Part shown: positions 1 to 7,503 of the stretch, one piece after another
Numbering within the stretch: the stretch's first letter is position 1
Layout of the letters: each line of letters begins with the position of its first letter
NCBI GenBank assembly: GCA_031395645.1
Contig: JANNJM010000001.1
Location: 1 to 24,014 of the forward strand
Reading direction: 5' to 3'
Source: SHZI01 sp031395645
Lineage (GTDB): Bacteria; Pseudomonadota; Gammaproteobacteria; Steroidobacterales; GCA-2729495
DNA: 24,014 bases
Made by a program: the position numbers and the translations under genes
Notes under the pieces: model-generated
What the model was told of the DNA's origin: nothing
Database searches by the model: none
What the model saw: the letters and a program-made list of their open reading frames with translations, nothing else

Positions 1-1
1 C

Positions 2-3000
2 GCTCCTGGCGGCGCTCCTGCGGATGAGCGAGACGCACCTGCCTACCTCATCTATACCTCCGGCTCGACCGGTGAGCCCAAGGGTGTCGTCGTACCCCGG
101 CGGGCGGTCGTGAATTTCCTCAAGAGCATGGCGACGACTCCCGGCCTGCACGCTGGCGACCGGTTGCTCGCGGCCACCACGCTGGCTTTCGACATTGCCG
201 TGCTCGAGTTGCTGCTGCCCCTGACGGTCGGCGCGACCACGGTGATCGCGTGTGAAGACGACGTGCGTGACCCGCAGCGGCTGATCGCCTTGCTCACCAC
301 GGCCCGCATCACGGTTCTGCAGGGCACGCCGTCGCTGTGGCGAAATCTGCTCGCGGCCGGGTGGGAGGGCGTGCCGGGATTGCGGATGCTGTGCGGGGGC
401 GAGGCGCTCGACCGGCAAGTGGCGACGCAACTGTTACGTCGGGGTGCCGAGCTGTGGAATCTCTACGGGCCCACCGAGACGACGGTCTGGTCCTGCGTGG
501 AGCGCGTCGGCGACGAGTCGGGAACCGTCAGCATCGGCCGGCCGGTCGCGAACACCCGTTGTTACGTACTTGACGGCCAGCTGCAGCCAATGCCGATCGG
601 TGCGCATGGCGACCTCTGGATTGGCGGGGAGGGCGTCGCCCTCGGCTATCACCGCCGGCCGGAGCTGACGGCGGCGTCTTTCCGGCCTGACCCTTTTCGC
701 GCAAGTGGGGAACGTGGCAGTCGCATCTACCGCACCGGCGATCACGCCCGCTGGCGGGCCGACGGGCGCCTCGAACTGCTGGGCCGGACGGACTTCCAGC
801 TGAAACTGCGGGGGTTTCGCATCGAGGCCGGAGAGATCGAGACGGCATTGCTCGCCCAGCCCGGCATCGCGGCGGCGGTCGTGGTCCTGCGCGAACTGGC
901 TTCAGATTCGCGGCTGATCGCTTACCTGGTGGCACGCGATGTGGCCGTGGCGGACGACACAATTCAGTCGGCGCTGCGTACGACGTTGCCGGCCTACATG
1001 TTGCCGTCGAAATACGTCTGGCTCGCGGCGCTGCCGCTGACACCAAACGGCAAGCTGGATCGCGGGGCGCTGCCAACCATCTCTCCCGTAGGAGCGTCTT
1101 CAGGCGCGACCACCGCGACCGCCGCGGGTGTCGCGGCGCAAGCCGCTCCTGCGACGGCGACGGAGATGTCGCTCCGTGCGATCTTCCGTGAGTTGCTCGG
1201 CATCCCCGTAGGCACTGACGACGACTTCTTTGCCCGTGGTGGCCACTCGCTGCTGGCCACCCGGCTGGTGGCACGGATCCGCGCTGAACTCCACGTGCTG
1301 CTGCCGCTGCGGAGCGTGTTTGAGGCACCAACCGTGCGGGGTCTTGCCGCCGCCGTCGATGATCTGGCGCCCCGCAGGAGCGGCTTCAGCCGCGACACCC
1401 GCGATCCTTCAGGGTGCGACGAGGTCGCGGCTGAAGCCGCGCCTACCGGCGCCGTTGCCCCGCTGTCCCTCGTTCAGCAGCGGCTCTGGTTTCTTGACCG
1501 GCTCAAGCCCGGCAACTCGGCGTACCACCTGGCCTGGGCCTTCGAGCTGCGGGGCGCTCTGAACCAGCCGGCGTTACAGGCGGCCCTCGATGGACTGGTA
1601 CACCGGCACGGCAGCCTGCGAACCTGCTTCCACGAACGCGATGGCGAGCCCGAACAGTGGATCGGTGCGGCCTTAGGCTGGCCCCTGCAGATCGTCACCC
1701 GTGAAGAGCACTTGCTGGCCGCCGTGCTGGCTGAGGCCACTGTCGTGCCGTTCGAGCTCGAGACCGGTCCGCCCGTGCGGGCCCTGCTCGTCGCGAGCGC
1801 ACCTGACGTGCACGTCCTCCTGCTCACAATCCACCACATCGTCGCCGATGGCTGGTCGTTCGGCGTGCTCAGTCGGGAACTGGCCTTGCGCTACGCTGCC
1901 GCCACGCGGGGCGTCTCCGTGGCGCTGCCGGCCCTGCACCGCGATTACGCCGACTACGCCCGGGAGCAGCGGCGCACACTCGCAGACGGCGAGCTGGCCC
2001 GTCAGCTTAAGTACTGGCAGCAGCAGCTGCGCGACGCACCACCCTATCTCGACCTGCCGACCGACCGTCCGCGGCCGGTTCTGCCTTCCCAGCGCGGCGC
2101 CCGACTGGCCCGCACACTGCCGGCCGAACTGCACGCGGCGCTGCGGACACTGGCCGGGCAGGAGGGCTGCACGCTCTTCATGGTGCTGCTTGCGGGCTTC
2201 GACCTGCTGCTCGCGCGATACACGGGGACCGAAGACGTGCTGGTCGGCACGCCGATTGCCGGGCGATCACAGCGTGATCTGGAGGGTCTCGTCGGCTTCT
2301 TCGTCAACACGCTGGTCCTCCGCAACGACCTCCGCGGCAATCCGACGGTGTGCGAGTTGCTCAGCCGGGTTCGCGCCACGTCGCTCGCTGCCTATGAGCA
2401 TGCCGACGTGCCGTTCGAGCTGCTGGTGGAAGCCCTGCGTCCGCCACGGAACTTAGGCCGCACGCCGTTGTTCCAGGTGCTGTTCAACCTGCACAGCGAA
2501 CCGGGTGCACCGCTCGAGCTCGAGGGACTCGAGGTCCGCCCCGTGGTGGTCCCGCGCCACACGGCCAAGTTCGAGCTCTCAGTCTCGCTGGCCGAAACCG
2601 CAACGGGTCTCGCCGTCACCGTTGAGTACAGCACGGACCTGTTTTTTGCAGCGTCCATCGAGCGCTTTGTTGCGGACTACGCGGTCGTGCTGGCAGCCAT
2701 GGTCGCAGCGCCGCACGCGCGGCTGACGGAGCTGCCGTTTTCGCCGGCGGAGTCTGCGGTGGTGACGGTCGTGTCGTTGCCGGCCAGCGCACGGACGCTG
2801 CCGGCTGCATTCGCCGAGCAGGTCGCCCGCACGCCGGCGGCGCTGGCAGTCAGCTCACCCGCGACCGGCGACTGTGTGGCGGTCGACTGGAGCTACGCGG
2901 AGCTGGCCTGCGCGGCGCAGGCCATCGGCGTCGCGCTCCTGGGGCAGGGCGTGCAGCCAGGCGACCGGGTCGGCCTGTGGTTCGGTCACGGTGCAGGGCA

Positions 3001-4561
3001 GGTGGCCGGTATCCTCGGTGTTCTGCAGGCGGGCGGGGTCTATGTGCCGCTGGATACCCAGGCGCCCGCGACCCGTCTCGGGACGATGCTGCGGGATGCG
3101 GGTATTCACGTGGTGGTGACGGACGGCTCGGCACCGGCCTGGCCGTTGCGAGGACCGACGCTGGTGGCACGCGAAGCGCTGCCGCCCGGCGTCGTCGCCG
3201 GTCCCTCGCCAGAGTTGGACCCGGACGCGCCCGCCTACCTGCTCTACACCTCCGGCACTACCGGGACGCCCAAGGGCGTGGTGCAGACCCACCGCAATGT
3301 GCTGCATTTCGTCCGGACGTGGGCGGGAAATTTAGGTCTCACTCCCGACGATCGTCTCAGTCTGTTGTCGACGTATGGGTATGACGCCGCCGTGCAGGAC
3401 ATCTTTGGAGCGTTGCTGACCGGCGCGGCGGTTTGTCCGCTGGACGTCCGTCGCCTGGACCGTACGACTCTGCTCGACCGGATCGCTGACCGGGAACTCA
3501 CGGTGTGGCACGGTACCCCGACGACCTATCGGTACCTGTTCGGCGGCAACGTGGCGTGCCGGCAGGACCTGTCCCGCGTGCGGCTCGTCGTGCTGGGCGG
3601 CGAGGCGGTGCGGCGCGCCGACTGGGAATTGTTTTGCGCGCGATTTCGCAGAGGTGCCCGGTTCGTCAATGGCTACGGGCTCACCGAGGCCACGGCGGTG
3701 ACTCAGTGGTTCGCGGATCACAGCACGCACCCCTATGGCCAGCACCTGCCGATTGGCCGACCGCTGCTGAAGCTGGAGCTTTGCGATGTCACCGGCGCGC
3801 TCACGCCCTTCACGGGTGAAATTGTGCTCGAGAGTCCGCACGTTGCGCCGGGCCAGGGGAGATTCCACACCGGCGATCTCGGCCGGTACCTGCCCGACGG
3901 CAGCCTCGCGTTCGTCGGCCGCCGCGACTCGCGACTGAAGATCGGCGGCATTCGTATTGAACCGGGAGATGTCGAGACGGCCTTGCAGTCGCACCCCGCA
4001 ATTCAGGAGGCCGTGGTGATGGCGCCGGAGGAGGTAGTGGGTGAGCCCGTCCTGACGGTCTGGTACACCCTGCGGCCAGAGCACCCCGGGCCGACCGTGC
4101 GGACGTTGCGGGCCCACCTTGGCGGCCTGCTGCCGCCGGCGCTCGTACCGGCGCGGTTTGTCCCGTGCGACCAACTCCCGCGCCTGCCCAACGGCAAGCT
4201 GGATCGCCGGTCCCTGCTGGTCGTAGGAGCGGCTTCAGTCGCGACCACCGTGGATACCGGCGCCGGCGGAGTCGCGCCTGAAGGCGCTCCTACGGGGAGC
4301 AATGCCGTGCACTCCACTCTGCAGGACATCTGGCAGACCCTGTTGAAGAGGCGGGCGGTAGGGCTCGATGACGACTTCTTCCTCCTGGGCGGACACTCGT
4401 TGCTGGCCACCCGCCTGGTGGCACGGATCCGGGACCGGCTTGGCGTGGAATTGCCACTGATCAGGGTCTTTGAGGCGCCGACCATTCGCGGTCTGGCCGT
4501 CTGCTTAGGGTCCGGGCAGAATCCAGATGCGCACGGAAGGCGATTAACTTCCCAGGGTTAA
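2..4561 (+). CDS. Non-ribosomal peptide synthetase, 5'-truncated by window edge (A-PCP-C-A-PCP)
   Basis: The frame is open from base 2, so the start lies outside the window. Adenylation domain 1 runs from its A3 motif (YTSGSTGEPKG, about 50-82) through A5 (NLYGPTETT) to the A10 lysine (NGKLDR, Lys codon 1052). PCP1 has GGHSLL with its phosphopantetheine serine at 1247. The condensation domain (about 1457-2740) has an intact HHIVADG at 1832-1852 and looks LCL-like. Adenylation domain 2 (about 2790-4215) has YTSGTTGTPKG and NGKLDR. PCP2 has its serine at 4397 and the protein stops soon after. There is no thioesterase, reductase or terminal condensation domain. By hand alignment to GrsA, the ten-residue code of A1 is D-I-L-Q-L-G-L-V-W-K, close to codes I remember for glycine. 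A2 reads D-A-Q-H-V-G-G-A-V-K, which I do not recognise. The gene makes part of an unidentified peptide; folE follows on the same strand. Confidence 0.96.
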   Translation, partial: APGGAPADERDAPAYLIYTSGSTGEPKGVVVPRRAVVNFLKSMATTPGLHAGDRLLAATTLAFDIAVLELLLPLTVGATTVIACEDDVRDPQRLIALLTTARITVLQGTPSLWRNLLAAGWEGVPGLRMLCGGEALDRQVATQLLRRGAELWNLYGPTETTVWSCVERVGDESGTVSIGRPVANTRCYVLDGQLQPMPIGAHGDLWIGGEGVALGYHRRPELTAASFRPDPFRASGERGSRIYRTGDHARWRADGRLELLGRTDFQLKLRGFRIEAGEIETALLAQPGIAAAVVVLRELASDSRLIAYLVARDVAVADDTIQSALRTTLPAYMLPSKYVWLAALPLTPNGKLDRGALPTISPVGASSGATTATAAGVAAQAAPATATEMSLRAIFRELLGIPVGTDDDFFARGGHSLLATRLVARIRAELHVLLPLRSVFEAPTVRGLAAAVDDLAPRRSGFSRDTRDPSGCDEVAAEAAPTGAVAPLSLVQQRLWFLDRLKPGNSAYHLAWAFELRGALNQPALQAALDGLVHRHGSLRTCFHERDGEPEQWIGAALGWPLQIVTREEHLLAAVLAEATVVPFELETGPPVRALLVASAPDVHVLLLTIHHIVADGWSFGVLSRELALRYAAATRGVSVALPALHRDYADYAREQRRTLADGELARQLKYWQQQLRDAPPYLDLPTDRPRPVLPSQRGARLARTLPAELHAALRTLAGQEGCTLFMVLLAGFDLLLARYTGTEDVLVGTPIAGRSQRDLEGLVGFFVNTLVLRNDLRGNPTVCELLSRVRATSLAAYEHADVPFELLVEALRPPRNLGRTPLFQVLFNLHSEPGAPLELEGLEVRPVVVPRHTAKFELSVSLAETATGLAVTVEYSTDLFFAASIERFVADYAVVLAAMVAAPHARLTELPFSPAESAVVTVVSLPASARTLPAAFAEQVARTPAALAVSSPATGDCVAVDWSYAELACAAQAIGVALLGQGVQPGDRVGLWFGHGAGQVAGILGVLQAGGVYVPLDTQAPATRLGTMLRDAGIHVVVTDGSAPAWPLRGPTLVAREALPPGVVAGPSPELDPDAPAYLLYTSGTTGTPKGVVQTHRNVLHFVRTWAGNLGLTPDDRLSLLSTYGYDAAVQDIFGALLTGAAVCPLDVRRLDRTTLLDRIADRELTVWHGTPTTYRYLFGGNVACRQDLSRVRLVVLGGEAVRRADWELFCARFRRGARFVNGYGLTEATAVTQWFADHSTHPYGQHLPIGRPLLKLELCDVTGALTPFTGEIVLESPHVAPGQGRFHTGDLGRYLPDGSLAFVGRRDSRLKIGGIRIEPGDVETALQSHPAIQEAVVMAPEEVVGEPVLTVWYTLRPEHPGPTVRTLRAHLGGLLPPALVPARFVPCDQLPRLPNGKLDRRSLLVVGAASVATTVDTGAGGVAPEGAPTGSNAVHSTLQDIWQTLLKRRAVGLDDDFFLLGGHSLLATRLVARIRDRLGVELPLIRVFEAPTIRGLAVCLGSGQNPDAHGRRLTSQG
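1088..1152. repeat. REPIN-like inverted repeat 1, at the A1/PCP1 junction
   Basis: A 23-bp left arm (1088-1110, beginning GTAGGAGCG) and a 23-bp right arm (1130-1152, ending CGCTCCTGC) are inverted copies matching at 18 of 23 positions. They lie 21 bases after the A10 lysine codon region and before PCP1. The element stays open in the NRPS frame and encodes an Ala/Ser/Thr-rich linker. Its right arm reads VAAQAAPA. Confidence 0.8.
1374..1446. repeat. REPIN-like inverted repeat 2, at the PCP1/C junction
   Basis: The left arm (1374-1396) begins GCAGGAGCGGCTTCAGCCGC and the right arm (1424-1446) is its inverted copy, matching 21 of 23 positions. It separates the end of PCP1 from the first condensation motif. 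The left arm is read one base out of phase with elements 1 and 3 and gives RRSGFSRD. The right arm returns to the common phase and gives VAAEAAPT. Confidence 0.88.
4223..4293. repeat. REPIN-like inverted repeat 3, at the A2/PCP2 junction
   Basis: The left arm (4223-4245) and right arm (4271-4293) are inverted 23-bp copies matching 21 of 23 positions, and both carry the GTAG head. The element follows the A10 motif of adenylation domain 2 at the same architectural place as element 1. It is read in the same phase, giving VGAASVATT on the left and VAPEGAPT on the right. Confidence 0.88.
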
Positions 4562-4605
4562 CCGGTCCGAGCCACTACAATGGGACCCGCAAGCTTTAAG
4601 AAGAT

Positions 4606-4613
4606 ATAAGGAG
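4606..4613 (+). promoter_or_regulatory. Strong Shine-Dalgarno of folE
   Basis: ATAAGGAG lies 8 bases before the GTG at 4622 and decides that start over the in-frame ATG at 4640. A TACAAT hexamer at 4576-4581 could be a -10 box giving folE its own transcript, but I see no convincing -35 at the right distance, so that promoter is only tentative. Confidence 0.6.
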
Positions 4614-4621
4614 TCGGCGCA

Positions 4622-5230
4622 GTGCCCCACCATCCCCTCATGAAGCTTCCCGTGTCCGAGCATGATGAGCAGCAGACCATCGACACGATGAGCGACCGCT
4701 TTCGCGACATCATCACCCTGCTGGGGGAAAATGTGCAGCGTGAGGGTCTCGTCAAGACACCCGAGCGCGCGGCCAAGGCCTTCTACTTCCTGACCCGGGG
4801 CTACCGGCAGGACATCAGTACGCTGATCAACGAGGCGGTATTCACCAGTGACACGGACGAGATGGTGATCGTCAAAAACATCGAGATGTACTCAATGTGC
4901 GAGCACCACATGCTGCCGTTTATCGGCAAGTGCAACGTGGCCTACCTGCCGAACGGCAAGGTACTCGGCCTGTCGAAAATTGCCCGCATCGTCGACTTCT
5001 TCGCGCGCCGTCTGCAGATCCAGGAAGTGCTGACCAAGCAGATTGCGGAGTGCGTGCAGTCAGCCATTGGCGGCAAGGGCGTCGGTGTGGTTATCGAGGC
5101 CCAGCACATGTGCATGATGATGCGGGGCGTGGAGAAGCAGAACTCGACGATGACGACCTCCTGCATGCTGGGCAATTTCCGGTCGCACCCGCAGACGCGG
5201 AACGAGTTTTTGCGGCTGCTGGGGAACTGA
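4622..5230 (+). CDS. folE: GTP cyclohydrolase I (FolE)
   Basis: A 202-residue cytoplasmic enzyme that converts GTP to 7,8-dihydroneopterin triphosphate, the first step of tetrahydrofolate (and pterin) synthesis. It acts as a homodecamer in characterised members. The zinc ligands are visible as C93 and H96 in the CEHH motif and C164 in HMCMMMRG. The family signatures VKNIEMYSMCEHH, LGLSKIARIVDFFARR and the C-terminal RNEFLRLL are present, so this is the full-length classical type I enzyme (E. coli 222 residues). The GTG start at 4622 is chosen because of the AAGGAG 8 bases upstream. It begins 60 bases after the NRPS stop on the same strand. The enzyme is housekeeping and nothing ties it to the peptide product. 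Confidence 0.97.
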   Translation: MPHHPLMKLPVSEHDEQQTIDTMSDRFRDIITLLGENVQREGLVKTPERAAKAFYFLTRGYRQDISTLINEAVFTSDTDEMVIVKNIEMYSMCEHHMLPFIGKCNVAYLPNGKVLGLSKIARIVDFFARRLQIQEVLTKQIAECVQSAIGGKGVGVVIEAQHMCMMMRGVEKQNSTMTTSCMLGNFRSHPQTRNEFLRLLGN

Positions 5231-5257
5231 CCGGCGGCGCTGCTGGCGGTCACATCG

Positions 5258-5635
5258 CTAGCGTGCGACTGTGACGATCGTTCCGTAGGGGCGTAGTGCT
5301 TCGTCGTTGGTGAGCAGAATCATCGGTTCGACGGAAGCCTGGGCAACCAGCATCCGGTCGAATGGATCCTTGTGAAGCGGCGGAAGCTCCCCGACCATCG
5401 CTGCGTGCTCGCCGGTGATCTGGAGCATCGTGAATCCGGCCGGCGAGATCGCAGCGAGTACTTCCCGGGGATCTGCCTGCAGCTTGCCGAGCGCGCTCTT
5501 GATGCTGATTTCCCAGATCGAGGCCGCGCTCACGAATACCTCGGCGGCCTCAATCTGTTTTCGGGTCGCCGCCGGCAGTCGGGCTGGAGTGGAGAGCGCC
5601 CACAGCAACAGATGAGTGTCGAGGAGTACCCGCAC
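5258..5635 (-). CDS. vapC: VapC-like PIN-domain toxin
   Basis: A 125-residue PIN-domain ribonuclease, the toxin of a type II toxin-antitoxin pair; family members cut tRNA or rRNA when free of antitoxin. The acidic metal-binding residues are in place: D6 in LLDTH, E42 in SIWEIS, D93 in DPFDRMLVAQA and D111 in LTNDEAL. The WEISIK and HKDPFDR motifs are typical of VapC paired with Phd-type antitoxins. It starts at GTG 5635, two bases after the antitoxin stop, with GAAGGA inside the antitoxin gene as ribosome binding site, so the two are translationally coupled. Full length and apparently intact. The RNA target cannot be read from the sequence. It converges on folE with a 27-base gap. Confidence 0.92.
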   Translation of the reverse strand: MRVLLDTHLLLWALSTPARLPAATRKQIEAAEVFVSAASIWEISIKSALGKLQADPREVLAAISPAGFTMLQITGEHAAMVGELPPLHKDPFDRMLVAQASVEPMILLTNDEALRPYGTIVTVAR

Positions 5636-5637
5636 GC

Positions 5638-5880
5638 TCAGCGTCCTTCGAATTGCGCAAGCGGCTCCTCGTCGAGAGGCGCGTTGAAGTCCTCGGGGAC
5701 TTTGATCCTGCCCTTGAGTTGCCCGAGCTTCTTCCCCTTGATGGGCGCGCTGATCGGTGACAGACGCGCCATGGGCTTGCCGGCTTTGGCAATGATGACC
5801 TCAGCGCCAGCCGCCACCTCTTCGACGATTCGTGAGAGATTCGTCTTGGCCTCGTGAATATTGACGATATTGCTGCTCAT
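5638..5880 (-). CDS. Phd/YefM-family antitoxin
   Basis: An 80-residue antitoxin encoded directly upstream of the PIN toxin. The N-terminal half has the Phd/YefM fold pattern: NIHEAKTNLSRIVEEV followed by a beta strand, then KAGKPMARLSPI. This half dimerises and binds the operator. The C-terminal part (GQLKGRIKVPEDFNAPLDEE) is the acidic, probably flexible segment that wraps the toxin in this family. It starts at ATG 5880. A perfect inverted repeat 13 bases upstream is the likely autoregulatory operator. Intact and first in the operon. Confidence 0.92.
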   Translation of the reverse strand: MSSNIVNIHEAKTNLSRIVEEVAAGAEVIIAKAGKPMARLSPISAPIKGKKLGQLKGRIKVPEDFNAPLDEEPLAQFEGR

Positions 5881-5892
5881 AAATCGCTCAAC

Positions 5893-5910
5893 TAAACTAG
5901 ACTTAGTTTA
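5893..5910. promoter_or_regulatory. Palindromic operator of the Phd/VapC operon
   Basis: TAAACTA (5893-5899), a 4-base spacer, and TAGTTTA (5904-5910) form a perfect 7-bp inverted repeat ending 13 bases before the antitoxin ATG. It is AT-rich in a GC-rich setting, so it probably also overlaps the core promoter. Position and symmetry match the autorepressed operators of Phd-type antitoxins. Binding is inferred. Confidence 0.65.
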
Positions 5911-6001
5911 ACCAATGGGTCACCCCGTGGCAACGGGGACAACCGCATTGCTGCCTCCTGGCAGAGGGGCACCTTCACCACAGACCGCAAGAACCAGGCG
6001 C

Positions 6002-7495
6002 CTACCGCTGGGCGAGGATCGTCTCGGCCACGAGGCAACCAGGCGGGCCGTCCCGGCCGAAGACGTTGACGTCCTGGCCGGGCGTCAGGTCGGCCAGTGT
6101 GCCGCGCTCGCTCTCCAGGCTGCCGCCGGTGTCGTCGACCAGGAAGACGTCGGCGCTGCGCCCGTCGACGCACCGGTCGCTGAGGGGTCCGGCCACGATG
6201 AGCTGGCCGGGCATCGAATTGACCGACACGACCTGACCGGTCAGCACCTGTTCTTCGGTGTCGGCGTCCACGTCGAGGATGACCAGCGACGTGCGCAGGA
6301 TATCGGGACCGCCGTCGGAAATGGCCAGCACCGAATCCACGAGGGCCGACGCGCCGGCGTCGATGTCCAGGAGGCCCAGTTCCACGCCGGCTGGTGAGAA
6401 GATCCGGGACTTGGGGTAGAGCTGCGCGAGCAGCGGCCCGTCGCTGACGACCCCCTGGCCAGGCACCACGTCGAGCGTGAAGCGGTCCGTACCCGGATCG
6501 ACCGGCGCGTCGACGACGCCGCGCAGGCGCTCGAAGGTGCCAGGAAGCCCCTCCTCGATGACGTAGGCATTCAGGGCAAAGCGCTCGTAGTAGCCGTCGT
6601 CATCTGAATCGCCATCATCGTCGTCGTCGTCGTCGCTGCGGTTCATTGCAAGGTCGTCGTCCGGCAGGGGCTGGAGCCGGCCGATCGCCGTGACTTCCTC
6701 GCCGTTCTCCAGGGCAAAGAACTCCTTAGGCAGGCCATCCTCGCCGAAGATGCCGGTGTTCGCGTCGCTGCGGATGCGGACGCAATGCTCGTCGTCATCA
6801 TTGCCGTCGAAGCGGGAGGCGGTGCGCGCCTCGTCATCCGACGACGCGAGGCGGGTCTGGCAGAGGCGGAAGCTGCCATCGCCAGCAACATCGGAAACCA
6901 CGCCGTGAAGGCGCGTGAGACCGGGCGACGGCAGGTCGATGGAGATATCGACGAACACGACGGGCCGCAAGATCAGCTTGCCGTTGCCGGTTTCAGTGAT
7001 CTTCAGCGACTTGCCCACGTCGAAGTCGATGGTGATGACCAGCGTGGCGCCAGGCGCCACGTAGAACGGGCCCTGGGGATTCAGGTCGATCTTGCCGTTG
7101 GCGACGAGCTTGGGAACGATGGTCTCCTCCACGTCGCCGTTCTCGTCGAGGCGGATCAGCTCGAGGCTCTCGAGCTGCAGCCGGATCTTGCTGTACGTGC
7201 CGGCCGGAACGTCGTCCCGCACGGCAAACAGCTCCGAGTAGTCGGCGAGCTTCAGCAGGTCGACCGTCTCGAGGCCGGAGAAGATGTTCACCGGGCCGCC
7301 TTCGCCGATCAGGTCGACGGAGGTGATAGTCGCTAGCGCCTGGTCGACATCCGTGGTCGGATCGTCGGTCAGCGCGATGCCAATGGTTGCCGTCTGGGGA
7401 GCAGCGCCGCCGGCGGAGCCGCCGCCACCGCCGCCGCAGGCGGCCAGCGCAGCGAAGGCGATCGTAAGAAGTGCGTGACGGAAGATCGTGTTCAT
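6002..7495 (-). CDS. Lipoprotein with a DUF4382-like domain and Asp-rich tract
   Basis: A secreted lipoprotein of 497 residues when started at ATG 7495. The start is chosen because it gives a normal signal peptide, MNTIFRHALLTIAFAALAAC, with lipobox LAAC and lipidated C20; an ATG 33 bases upstream would add 11 residues before it. A Gly run follows the cysteine, then a domain of about 160 residues (IGIALTDDP, DLLKLADY, VPAGTYSKIRLQ, ILRPVVFVDI) that matches my memory of DUF4382. The rest is beta-rich with unknown function. About 290 residues in there is an acidic stretch with seven consecutive Asp residues (about 6595-6636). Cell-surface or periplasmic role; no enzyme motif seen. It runs divergently from the S8 protease lipoprotein across a 547-bp spacer. 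Confidence 0.82.
   Translation of the reverse strand: MNTIFRHALLTIAFAALAACGGGGGGSAGGAAPQTATIGIALTDDPTTDVDQALATITSVDLIGEGGPVNIFSGLETVDLLKLADYSELFAVRDDVPAGTYSKIRLQLESLELIRLDENGDVEETIVPKLVANGKIDLNPQGPFYVAPGATLVITIDFDVGKSLKITETGNGKLILRPVVFVDISIDLPSPGLTRLHGVVSDVAGDGSFRLCQTRLASSDDEARTASRFDGNDDDEHCVRIRSDANTGIFGEDGLPKEFFALENGEEVTAIGRLQPLPDDDLAMNRSDDDDDDDGDSDDDGYYERFALNAYVIEEGLPGTFERLRGVVDAPVDPGTDRFTLDVVPGQGVVSDGPLLAQLYPKSRIFSPAGVELGLLDIDAGASALVDSVLAISDGGPDILRTSLVILDVDADTEEQVLTGQVVSVNSMPGQLIVAGPLSDRCVDGRSADVFLVDDTGGSLESERGTLADLTPGQDVNVFGRDGPPGCLVAETILAQR
6613..6635. repeat. GTC/ATC trinucleotide repeat encoding poly-Asp
   Basis: On the plus strand the run is (ATC/GTC) repeated about seven times; on the coding strand it is GAC/GAT, giving DDDDDDD followed by GDSDDDG. 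Five units are identical, which allows length change by slippage in steps of one Asp. Confidence 0.7.
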
Positions 7496-7503
7496 GGGTG
7501 CGC

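Noticed and set aside
528..1331. Long open frames antisense to the NRPS (also 3332-4174)
   Set aside because: They are rich in Arg, Pro and Ala, have no ribosome sites or recognisable motifs, and mirror real codons of a high-GC gene.
4562..5230. folE as a pterin-supplying member of the NRPS cluster
   Set aside because: It has its own strong ribosome site and a possible -10, is a normal housekeeping enzyme, and no pterin-dependent hydroxylase or other tailoring gene is present in the window.
5923..5964. Two hairpins (CCCCGT-GGCA-ACGGGG and CTGCC-TCCT-GGCAG) as a terminator for the DUF4382 lipoprotein
   Set aside because: Stems are short and neither is followed by a T-run on the minus strand; such GC-rich stems are common by chance in this DNA.
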